From CAZTTG01 sp964615935 (GTDB lineage Bacteria; Planctomycetota; UBA1135; GCA-002686595): DNA of 9,674 nucleotides. The DNA lies in the NCBI GenBank assembly GCA_964615935.1, contig CAZTTG010000152.1:1-9674 (forward strand), written 5' to 3'. Position 1 is the stretch's first letter. Each line of letters begins with the position of its first letter. The translations under genes were made by a program, and so were the position numbers. Below are positions 1 to 5,711 of the stretch, in pieces. Under the pieces are notes generated by a model. The model was not told the DNA's origin. It worked only from the letters and a program-made list of their open reading frames with translations, and did no database searches.

Positions 1-18
1 CTCGCCTCCCGGCGAGCG

Positions 19-81
19 CTAGAGGCCTTGGGCGCCGTAACTCGGTGCCAGGCCCACGCAACGGGCGCCCAAGACCTCTAG
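19..81. repeat. Long inverted repeat / hairpin upstream of rplU
   Basis: Arms 19-36 and 64-81 are complementary at 17 of 18 positions around a 27-nt loop, and both arms end in CTAG. The single mismatch (C26 opposite A74) would be a G-U pair in a minus-strand transcript. There is no T-run after either arm, so it is not a textbook intrinsic terminator. It may end an upstream transcript outside the window, belong to a small RNA, or be a repeat. A smaller hairpin-forming palindrome follows at 85-98. Confidence 0.6.
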
Positions 82-136
82 CCCCGATCCCCGGATCGCT
101 CCAACCCCTGAGACCGGCGGAACTTGCGCCCGGGGC

Positions 137-164
137 TTGACCCCCGGTGCGAGTCCGCTAGACT
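137..164 (+). promoter_or_regulatory. Predicted sigma70-type promoter for rplU-rpmA
   Basis: A TTGACC -35 (137-142) and a TAGACT -10 (159-164) are separated by 16 bases. Transcription would start near 171, giving a leader of about 100 nt before the rplU ATG at 273. The same -10 hexamer occurs upstream of pyrB. No experimental support is visible. Confidence 0.6.
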
Positions 165-182
165 GCTCCGCCCTCCTCCTCC

Positions 183-224
183 GGGCCCCCCGGCGGCCGG
201 TCCCCCGACCGGCTCGCGGGGCCC
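183..224 (+). promoter_or_regulatory. Structured 5' leader hairpin of rplU
   Basis: An outer stem (183-189 with 218-224, 7 bp) and an inner stem (196-202 with 207-213, 7 bp, CCCC loop) stack into one stem-loop inside the predicted rplU leader. Ribosomal protein operons are often controlled through leader structures, so it could be an autoregulatory site or attenuator. No T-run follows it. In such GC-rich DNA a chance hairpin cannot be excluded. Confidence 0.4.
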
Positions 225-272
225 CCGTACGATCCCGCTCGCCCCCGGAGGCGACCGACCCCCGAGCCCGCC

Positions 273-587
273 ATGTACGCCGTCATCAGCGACCGCAACC
301 GACAGCACTCGGTGCGCACCGGGGACGTGATCCTGTGCGACCTCGCCCGGGACCTCGACCCGGGCAGCCCCGTCACCTTCGATCAGGTCCTGCTCATCGG
401 CGACGAGGGCGAGACGCGGGTGGGGCGGCCCTTCGTCGAGGGCGCGTCGGTGACGGGCGAGGCGCTGGCGCTCCACAAGGACCGCAAGCTGGTCACCTTC
501 CGCTTCAAGCGGCGCAAGAACGTGCGGGTCAAGCGCGGGCACCGTCAGAGCTACACCCCGGTGCGCATCACCGAGATCAAGGGCTGA
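273..587 (+). CDS. rplU: 50S ribosomal protein L21
   Basis: Encodes L21, a 23S rRNA-binding protein of the large ribosomal subunit. The 104 residues match the family's usual length of about 103. Recognisable parts are the MYAVI start, the central VTFDQVLLIGD stretch, the VEGASVTGE strand and the basic C-terminal block FKRRKN...KRGHRQSYTPVRITEIKG that contacts rRNA. The ATG at 273 gives the canonical N-terminus. The nearest purine-rich GGAGG (247-251) is about 21 nt upstream, so no well-spaced Shine-Dalgarno is visible. The usual GGKQY motif near residues 8-12 reads RNRQH here, a departure from most L21 proteins. The gene is followed 3 bases later by rpmA, the classic rplU-rpmA pair, and is probably transcribed from the promoter at 137-164. 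Confidence 0.97.
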   Translation: MYAVISDRNRQHSVRTGDVILCDLARDLDPGSPVTFDQVLLIGDEGETRVGRPFVEGASVTGEALALHKDRKLVTFRFKRRKNVRVKRGHRQSYTPVRITEIKG

Positions 588-590
588 GAG

Positions 591-845
591 ATGGCACACA
601 AGAAGGGTCAGGGCTCCAGCCGCAACGGCCGCGACTCCAATCCCCAGTTCCGGGGCGTGAAGCGCTTCGGCGGCCAGGCCGTCTCGGCCGGCACCATCCT
701 GGTGCGCCAGTGCGGGACGCGGTTCAAGCCGGGACACAACGTGGGCTGCGGGAAGGACTACACCCTCTTCGCGCTGGTCGACGGCACGGTGCGCTTCCAG
801 AGCGGTCGCCGGGTGCACATCGATCCGGCGGCGGCGAGCAACTAG
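591..845 (+). CDS. rpmA: 50S ribosomal protein L27
   Basis: Encodes L27, whose flexible N-terminus reaches towards the peptidyl-transferase centre. The 84 residues begin MAHKKG and continue GSSRNGRDS...GVKRFGGQ, then GTILVRQCGTRFKPG.NVG.GKDYTLFA, all diagnostic of L27. It starts directly with the mature-type N-terminus and has no cleavable Firmicutes-type extension. Its ATG lies 3 bases after the rplU stop, with AAGGG at 579-583 as Shine-Dalgarno, so the two are co-transcribed and probably translationally coupled. The stop codon TAG (843-845) lies on the boundary of the palindromic element that begins at 844, which suggests that the element inserted at or formed around the 3' end of the gene. 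The C-terminus (HIDPAAASN) still looks normal. Confidence 0.98.
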   Translation: MAHKKGQGSSRNGRDSNPQFRGVKRFGGQAVSAGTILVRQCGTRFKPGHNVGCGKDYTLFALVDGTVRFQSGRRVHIDPAAASN

Positions 846-1007
846 TGTCCCGAATCAGAAGCTCGTGCACATATCTCGCCCCCCTGGCGGCCCCTGGCGG
901 CGTTGCAGCTCCTCCGAGTATTGCGTGCGAATACGCGTCGTCGCTGCGCCTGGCCAGGAACCCCCAGTGGCGCGATCTATGCACACGAACTCCTGACTCG
1001 AGACACT
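844..1007. repeat. 164-bp palindromic element, MITE-like or REP-like, between rpmA and obg
   Basis: The segment is self-complementary along its whole length. The terminal arms 844-882 and 969-1007 match at 30 of 39 positions and end in AGTGTC...GACACT. Further paired blocks are 893-898 with 953-958, GCAGC 905-909 with GCTGC 943-947, and GTATT 918-922 with AATAC 930-934, around a 7-nt loop at 923-929. A minus-strand transcript would gain eight G-U pairs (six in the arms, two further in) at positions that are A-C mismatches on the + strand. No coding potential or clear target duplication is visible. It interrupts an operon (rpmA-obg) that is usually tight. A dispersed non-autonomous element or a structured RNA are both possible. 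Confidence 0.7.
881..900. repeat. Tandem direct repeat, 2 x 10 bp
   Basis: The decamer CCCCTGGCGG occurs twice in tandem (881-890 and 891-900) in the left half of the palindromic element. The right half carries no equivalent perfect duplication, so this may be a small local duplication or part of the stem's internal irregularity. Confidence 0.8.
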
Positions 1008-1034
1008 CGCCCCTCCCCGCACACCGAACGCGCT

Positions 1035-1070
1035 GACGAGGCTGCCCCCCTCCCGGGAGGCGGCCTCGTC
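1035..1070. terminator. Strong hairpin before obg, possible terminator without T-run
   Basis: GACGAGGC (1035-1042) pairs perfectly with GCCTCGTC (1063-1070), and within it lies the perfect 12-bp palindrome CCTCCCGGGAGG (1049-1060). It sits between the palindromic element and the obg Shine-Dalgarno. No T-run follows on either strand, so it may be a GC-rich terminator of the U-less type, an mRNA-stabilising structure, or a control element in the obg leader. Confidence 0.45.
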
Positions 1071-1098
1071 GGGTCGAGGGGGGGATCCGCGAGAATCC

Positions 1099-1103
1099 GG
1101 AGG
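1099..1103 (+). promoter_or_regulatory. Shine-Dalgarno fixing the TTG start of obg
   Basis: GGAGG ends 8 nt before a TTG at 1112. The protein from this TTG has the canonical Obg N-terminus (MFRDEV...), so the rare start codon is well supported. Confidence 0.85.
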
Positions 1104-1111
1104 CCGAGAGC

Positions 1112-2131
1112 TTGTTCCGCGACGAGGTCACCATCGAGGTCGCCGCCGGTGACGGAGGAGACGGGCTGGTCTCCTTCCGGCGGGAGAAGTACGTGCCCAA
1201 GGGCGGCCCCGACGGCGGCGACGGGGGCGAGGGGGGGAGCGTGGTGCTCCTGGCCTCGACCGGGGTCCACTCCCTCCTGGGGGTCGGCCGGCGCCGGCGC
1301 TACCGGGCGGGATCGGGCCAGCCGGGCGGGTCGCGCAACCGGGCCGGGCGCCGGGGGGCCGAGGTGGTGATCGAGGTCCCGATCGGGACCCGGGTGCTCG
1401 ACGCCCGGCGGGGCAACCTCCTGAGGGACCTCGCCCGGGCGGGTCAGCGCCTCGAGGTGGCCCGCGGCGGAGCCGGCGGGAGGGGCAACGCGCACTTCGC
1501 GAACCCGGTCAAGCAGGCCCCGCGCCGGGCGACGCCGGGCCGGGAGGGCGAGCGCCGCGATCTGCGACTGGAGCTCCAGCTCTTCGCCGAGGTCGGGCTC
1601 CTGGGCCTGCCCAACGCCGGCAAGTCCACCTTCCTCTCCCGCGTCACCGCGGCCCGGCCCAAGATCGCCGACTACCCCTTCACCACCCTCGAGCCCCAGG
1701 TGGGCATCGCCGAGGTGGGGGAGTTCGACACCCTGGTGATCGCCGACCTGCCGGGCCTGATCGAGGGGGCCTCGGAGGGGGTGGGGCTGGGCCAGCGCTT
1801 CCTGCGCCACGTGAGCCGCTGCCGGGTCCTCCTGGAGCTGGTGGACGTCTCTCCGGGGGCCGAAGCCGAGCCCCTGGAGGCCTGGAGGGTGCTCGAGGTG
1901 GAGCTGGAGCGGAGCTCGGCCGAGCTCCACGCCAAGCCCCGGATCCTGATCGCCACCAAGTGCGAGGGCCCGGAGGCCGCCGAGCGCGCCGCCGCCCTGG
2001 AGGTGGGCGCCGGCGTGCCCGTCCTGCGCATGTCCTCCCTCGTGGGGACCGGGGTCCAGGAGGTCCTCTCCCGCGCCCACGCCCTGGTGAGGCCCCCGGA
2101 GGGGGTCGGAGGAGCCGACGGGGGAGGTTGA
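1112..2131 (+). CDS. obg: Obg/CgtA family ribosome-assembly GTPase
   Basis: A GTPase that binds the 50S subunit during late assembly and links it to cell state. In its 339 residues the glycine-rich Obg domain (about 1-158) carries VAAGDGGDGLVSFRREKYVPKGG and GGAGGRGNAHF. The G domain follows: G1 GLPNAGKST (165-173), G2 TT (191-192) within the typical YPFTTLEPQVG context, G3 DLPG (212-215) and G5 SS (308-309). The G4 motif, normally NKxD, reads TKCE (282-285), replacing the Asn and changing the Asp that selects guanine to Glu. There is no C-terminal OCT domain, as in many Obg proteins outside Firmicutes. It starts with TTG 8 nt after GGAGG. It follows rplU-rpmA as is common, but is separated by the palindromic element and a hairpin, so it may be expressed partly on its own. 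Confidence 0.96.
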   Translation: MFRDEVTIEVAAGDGGDGLVSFRREKYVPKGGPDGGDGGEGGSVVLLASTGVHSLLGVGRRRRYRAGSGQPGGSRNRAGRRGAEVVIEVPIGTRVLDARRGNLLRDLARAGQRLEVARGGAGGRGNAHFANPVKQAPRRATPGREGERRDLRLELQLFAEVGLLGLPNAGKSTFLSRVTAARPKIADYPFTTLEPQVGIAEVGEFDTLVIADLPGLIEGASEGVGLGQRFLRHVSRCRVLLELVDVSPGAEAEPLEAWRVLEVELERSSAELHAKPRILIATKCEGPEAAERAAALEVGAGVPVLRMSSLVGTGVQEVLSRAHALVRPPEGVGGADGGG

Positions 2132-2134
2132 GGT

Positions 2135-2150
2135 CCCTCCTCAAGGAGGG
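2135..2150 (+). terminator. Hairpin just after the obg stop
   Basis: CCCTCC (2135-2140) and GGAGGG (2145-2150) form a 6-bp stem with a TCAA tetraloop, 3 bases after the obg stop codon. There is no T-run, so termination is uncertain; mRNA 3'-end protection is equally possible. Confidence 0.35.
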
Positions 2151-2235
2151 CGCCGGCCCGCGTCGATCCAGAGGCCCTGAGGCGCCTCGCTCCGGGGCCG
2201 CCCGGCCAAGCCGTGGAGATCGGCAGGTGGATCCG

Positions 2236-3708
2236 ATGATGGACCGAGTCGAGGGGGAAGGGGACCCGCACGCCCCGCAGGAGGGTGAGCCGCGTCCCGA
2301 GCCACGGGAGGAGGAGTCGCCGCCGGGCGAGGGGAGCGCCGAGGAGCGGGGCCCGGAGGGTCCGCCCTTCGATCCCGCCCAGCTCGAGCGCGACCTGGCG
2401 GACGCCAACGCGCTGGAGGAGGCGCCGGCCGCCGATCTGCGCCCCGAGGCCGTGGTCGAGAAGCTCTCGGCCACCTCCATGTCGCCCCGCCACCAGCTCG
2501 AGGCCTGGCTGGCGGCCATGGTGAAGAGCGGCGCGTCGGACCTCATCCTGCGGGCCAACGGCCGACCCTCCTCGCGGGTCGACGGCCGGGTCGGCTTCCT
2601 GCCCGGGCGGGTGCCCGGCCCGGGGGCTCTCCTGGAGGTCCTGGAAGGCGTGCTCGGCAGCGATCGCATGCAGGAGTGGCGCGAGCGCGGCTCGGTGGAC
2701 TCGGCGCTGCACCTGGACGGCCTGGGCCGCTTCCGGCTCAACGCGTACAAGCAGATGGGGGAGCCGGCCCTGGTCCTGAGGCGGGTCTCGGAGCAGCCGC
2801 CGGACCTCGTCGACCTCGAGCTCCCCACGGTCGAGCTGCAGCGGATCGCCTGCCGCAAGCGCGGCCTGGTGCTGGTCACCGGCATCGCCGGATCGGGCAA
2901 GTCGACCACCCTGGCGGGGATGATCGAGCACATGAACCGCAGCCTGGAGCGGCACGTGATCACCCTGGAGGATCCGGTCGAGATCCTGTTCACCGAGGAC
3001 CGCTGCGTCATCAGCCAGCGCGAGGTGGGCGTGGATTGCCCGACCTTCCACGAGGGCCTGCGCCACTCCCTGCGCCAGAGCCCGGACGTGCTCCTGATCG
3101 GCGAGATGCGCGACCGCGAGACCGTGACCGCGGCGCTGGACGCCTCCGAGACCGGGCACCTGGTGCTGTCGACGATGCACACCGTGAACGCCTCCCAGAC
3201 CCTGGACCGCATCCTGGGCTTCTACCCGGCCGAGCAGCACGGGCAGGTGCGGATGCGCCTGGCGGACAACCTGGCGGCGGTGCTCTCCCAGCGGCTCCTG
3301 CCCCGGGCCGAGGGCCGCGGCCTGGTGCCGGCCTTCGAGCTGATGACCTCCACCCCCCGCATCCGCGAGCTCCTGGAGGAGGGGGGCAGCGGGGAGATCC
3401 AGCGCACCATCGAGTCGGCCGCCACGCCCGGCCTGGTCTCCTTCAACCAGTCCCTGCGCCGGCTGGTCCAGCAGAAGCTGGTCGAGCTCAAGGACGCCCT
3501 CTCCGCCTCGGATCGGCCCGAGGAGCTGGTCCTGGCCCTGCGGGGGATCACCCAGAGCTCCGCGCGGCCCCAGCGCAGCCTGGAGTCCGCCTCGGGCGGG
3601 CACGAGACCGGCCGGGCGGCGGGGGCCAGCGAGGGGGGGGCGCTGCGCCTGGCGGGCGGGGAGGCGCCGGCCAAGCCGACCGGCCCCCCGCCCCCTCCGA
3701 CCCGCTGA
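2236..3708 (+). CDS. pilT: PilT/PilU-family type IV pilus retraction ATPase
   Basis: A hexameric secretion-type ATPase that, in this family, drives disassembly (retraction) of type IV pili at the cytoplasmic face. The 490 residues have an N-terminal PAS-like half with the typical KSGASDLILRANGRP...RVDG (98-118), then Walker A GIAGSGKST (216-224), Asp box ITLEDPVE (242-249), Walker B DVLLIGE (284-290) and His box GHLVLSTMHT (307-316). The C-terminal helix TPRIRELLEEG stands where PilT has AIRNLIRE, and a later FNQSL segment is seen in both PilT and PilU, so the subtype is open. The first 80 or so residues form an acidic, Pro-rich, probably disordered extension, and the last 50 are low-complexity Gly/Ala/Pro; both make it longer than the usual 350-380. 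The start is uncertain: adjacent ATGs at 2236 and 2239 follow AGGTGG (2225-2230), and a GTG at 2227 follows GGAG at 2215-2218. Confidence 0.9.
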   Translation: MMDRVEGEGDPHAPQEGEPRPEPREEESPPGEGSAEERGPEGPPFDPAQLERDLADANALEEAPAADLRPEAVVEKLSATSMSPRHQLEAWLAAMVKSGASDLILRANGRPSSRVDGRVGFLPGRVPGPGALLEVLEGVLGSDRMQEWRERGSVDSALHLDGLGRFRLNAYKQMGEPALVLRRVSEQPPDLVDLELPTVELQRIACRKRGLVLVTGIAGSGKSTTLAGMIEHMNRSLERHVITLEDPVEILFTEDRCVISQREVGVDCPTFHEGLRHSLRQSPDVLLIGEMRDRETVTAALDASETGHLVLSTMHTVNASQTLDRILGFYPAEQHGQVRMRLADNLAAVLSQRLLPRAEGRGLVPAFELMTSTPRIRELLEEGGSGEIQRTIESAATPGLVSFNQSLRRLVQQKLVELKDALSASDRPEELVLALRGITQSSARPQRSLESASGGHETGRAAGASEGGALRLAGGEAPAKPTGPPPPPTR

Positions 3709-3788
3709 CCGGCGGAGCCGGGCGCGGCATGGCAGTCGACGGGAAGAAGTCGGGCCGCCGGGCGTCCGGACCCCCGGAGGCGCCGTCC

Positions 3789-3817
3789 TTGGCCGCGCTC
3801 CGCCCCCCGGGTAGCAT
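3789..3817 (+). promoter_or_regulatory. Possible promoter before the GspC-like gene
   Basis: TTGGCC (3789-3794) and TAGCAT (3812-3817) are 17 bases apart. Transcription would begin only about 9 nt before the ATG at 3833, hardly past the Shine-Dalgarno at 3822-3826, which weakens the call. The gene could instead be read from upstream. Confidence 0.3.
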
Positions 3818-3832
3818 TCGCGAGGACCCGCC

Positions 3833-4840
3833 ATGAACACCTCACAGCTCAAGCTCCTGTCCTGGTGCGCCGGAGGCCTGCTGGCCGCCGGCCTCAGCGG
3901 ATACCTGGCCCTGTTCATCCAGAACCTGGACGCCCACCGGGCGCCGGTGCCCAAGGAGGACATGGAGAGGGTCCTCGAGGACGTCTTGGAGATCGAGCGC
4001 GAGGCGGCCCAGATCGTCGCCTACGCCGACATCAAGCGGACCATCATCCAGATGGGCTGGACCGGCAAGCAGGTGATCGAGGCGCCGGTGGAGGTGGAGG
4101 ACACCGAGCCCCAGGTGGCCACGGACCGCCCCATCGCCGAGCTGGTGCGGGTGCTGATGATCGTCGTGGACGCCCGCGACGCCTCGCAGAGCTTCTGCAT
4201 CCTGGGCTACGACCCGACCACGTCCGGCGTGGTGCTGGAGAGCCTGCACCATGGCCTGCGTCGGGTGGGGGAGAGCCTGCACGCCCCCCACGACTACGCC
4301 CGGATCGCCGCCATCCACGCCGAGGGCGTGGAGTTCGCCTTCGACGACGAGGCCCGCGAGCACGAGCTCCTGGCCCCCATGGAGTTCGAGACCGGCGGCA
4401 CCGTCGTCGTGGTCGCGCCGGGGCAGGCGGTGCTGCCGGTGACCCGGCCCTGGGGCTCCCGGCCGGGGCAGGATCCGCCCCCCCTGGAGACCTACGAGAT
4501 CCGCCCCAACCACTTCCGGATCGGAACCGAGGACGCCGCCTACATCGGCGAGAACTACACCGACATCCTGGCCCGGGACGTCGAGACCGCCCGGCACCGC
4601 GATCCGCGCACGGGGCGCTACGACGGAATCGAGGTCCAGCGGGTGGCCCCCGGATCCCAGGCCGCCAAGCACGGCCTGACGGAGGGCGACGTCATCAAGA
4701 GCATCAACGACCACCCCGTGAACAGCGTTCAGCAGGCCATCAAGTTCGTCGAGGCCAACAAGAACATGTACAAGGAGTGGAAGGTGGTCATCGAGAACAA
4801 GGGGCTGGAGCGGACGGTGTACTACCGCTCGCCCGAGTAG
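3833..4840 (+). CDS. GspC-like inner-membrane protein with HR-like region and PDZ domain
   Basis: Probably a bitopic membrane protein of a type II secretion or related machine. Its 335 residues show one N-terminal membrane helix (about 8-30, after a short cytoplasmic start), a helical linker (41-75), a beta-rich middle (about 100-200) and a C-terminal PDZ domain (about 264-330) with the pattern GIEVQRVAPGSQAAKHGL.EGDVIKSINDHPVNS. The middle contains RVLMIVVDARDASQSFCIL followed by RRVGESL and further strands, which resembles the HR domain of GspC, the protein that contacts the secretin GspD. Order and size (membrane helix, HR, PDZ, about 300 residues) fit GspC. The neighbouring PilT-type ATPase supports a pilus/secretion context, yet no other gsp or pil gene is in the window. 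ATG at 3833 has GAGGA (3822-3826) at 6-nt spacing. PDZ identity is fairly sure; GspC assignment is inference from architecture. Confidence 0.92.
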   Translation: MNTSQLKLLSWCAGGLLAAGLSGYLALFIQNLDAHRAPVPKEDMERVLEDVLEIEREAAQIVAYADIKRTIIQMGWTGKQVIEAPVEVEDTEPQVATDRPIAELVRVLMIVVDARDASQSFCILGYDPTTSGVVLESLHHGLRRVGESLHAPHDYARIAAIHAEGVEFAFDDEAREHELLAPMEFETGGTVVVVAPGQAVLPVTRPWGSRPGQDPPPLETYEIRPNHFRIGTEDAAYIGENYTDILARDVETARHRDPRTGRYDGIEVQRVAPGSQAAKHGLTEGDVIKSINDHPVNSVQQAIKFVEANKNMYKEWKVVIENKGLERTVYYRSPE

Positions 4841-4901
4841 GGGCCTTCCCCTCCCGCGCGCCGGGCGGCCCGCCGGTCGCGCCGCCTTCCACCCTCAGCC
4901 C

Positions 4902-5711
4902 GTGTCCGTCCTCACCGTCGACCTCGGCAACAGCCGCTGCAAGCTGCGCCTGTGGGGCGAGCCCGGCGAGGCGCGCCCCGAGCTCCTGGGATCGGCGGAC
5001 GTGGAGACCGGACCGGGGCTCGCCGGGCGGGTGGGGGACTTCCTGGACTCGCGCGAGCCGCCGCGCGTCGCGGGGCTGGTCTCGGTGGCGGCGGCCCAGC
5101 TGGAGAGGGAGCTCGCGGACGCCCTCGCCGCCCGCTGCTCCGATCCCCTGCAGGCGCCCCCCGAGCCGGGGATCGCCATCGCCGCGCTGGAGCCCGAGAC
5201 GGTGGGGATCGACCGCGTGTTCGCGGCCCGCGGAGCGGTCGACTGCGTGGGCGAGAGCGCCATCGTGGTGGACGCGGGCACGGCCCTGACCGTGGACGCG
5301 GTGGAGGTGCTCCCGGAGGGCGAGCCCCCCCGCTTCCTGGGCGGGTCGATCGCCCCCGGCCCCGGCCTCCTGGCCGAGGCCCTGGCCCGCGGCGGGGCGC
5401 GGCTCCCCGAGTTCGAGGCCCGCCCCGGCGTCCCGGCCCTGGGCCGCCATACGCGGGAGGCGCTCGAGTCGGGGGTGGCCGTGGGCTTCCGCGGCGCGGC
5501 GCGCGAGCTCGTGCGGGAGGTGAGCCGCGAGGCCGGCCTGGAGGCGGCCCCGGTGGTCGTCACCGGAGGCGCCCGGCGGTTCCTCTTCGATCCGCCGGTC
5601 TTCGAGGGCGAGCGCCTGGTCCTGGTGGAGGAGGAGCTCGTCCACCAGGGGCTCTACGCCGCGCTGATGGGGGAGGTGTGCGGGGCTCCCGGCCCCTGGA
5701 GGATCACGTGA
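4902..5711 (+). CDS. coaX: Type III pantothenate kinase
   Basis: Phosphorylates pantothenate with ATP to 4'-phosphopantothenate, the first step of coenzyme A synthesis; type III enzymes need a monovalent cation and are not feedback-inhibited by CoA. The 269 residues show the ASKHA-fold markers of the family: phosphate loop DLGNS (7-11), G-I-D-R (102-105), the catalytic stretch VVDAGTALTVD (122-132), LGGSIAPG (146-153), the T184...SG191 region and VVTGGA (219-224). Length is normal. It starts with GTG at 4902, which gives the family's usual N-terminus (MSVLTVDLGN); no Shine-Dalgarno is visible upstream, so initiation may be weak or coupled. It lies 61 bases after the GspC-like gene and overlaps the next gene by 4 bases, so those two are co-translated. 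Confidence 0.93.
   Translation: MSVLTVDLGNSRCKLRLWGEPGEARPELLGSADVETGPGLAGRVGDFLDSREPPRVAGLVSVAAAQLERELADALAARCSDPLQAPPEPGIAIAALEPETVGIDRVFAARGAVDCVGESAIVVDAGTALTVDAVEVLPEGEPPRFLGGSIAPGPGLLAEALARGGARLPEFEARPGVPALGRHTREALESGVAVGFRGAARELVREVSREAGLEAAPVVVTGGARRFLFDPPVFEGERLVLVEEELVHQGLYAALMGEVCGAPGPWRIT
5698..5702 (+). promoter_or_regulatory. Shine-Dalgarno for the overlapping MnmE-like gene
   Basis: GGAGG inside the 3' end of coaX ends 5 nt before a GTG at 5708. That GTG forms a GTGA overlap with the coaX stop codon, which decides the start and indicates translational coupling. Confidence 0.75.

Noticed and set aside
846..1111. Possible small gene between rpmA and obg
   Set aside because: Open frames there simply read through the palindromic element in alternative frames; no start with a ribosome site or recognisable protein was seen.
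3729..3836. 35-codon frame ending in an ATGA overlap with the GspC-like gene
   Set aside because: It has no Shine-Dalgarno, is biased in composition and overlaps the possible promoter; it is only the tail of a shadow frame of pilT.
1672..3963. Very long open frame on the minus strand (763 codons) opposite obg, pilT and the GspC-like gene
   Set aside because: Its translation is low-complexity and compositionally skewed, matches no family I know, and lies opposite three well-supported genes; GC-rich codon third positions keep the antisense frame open.
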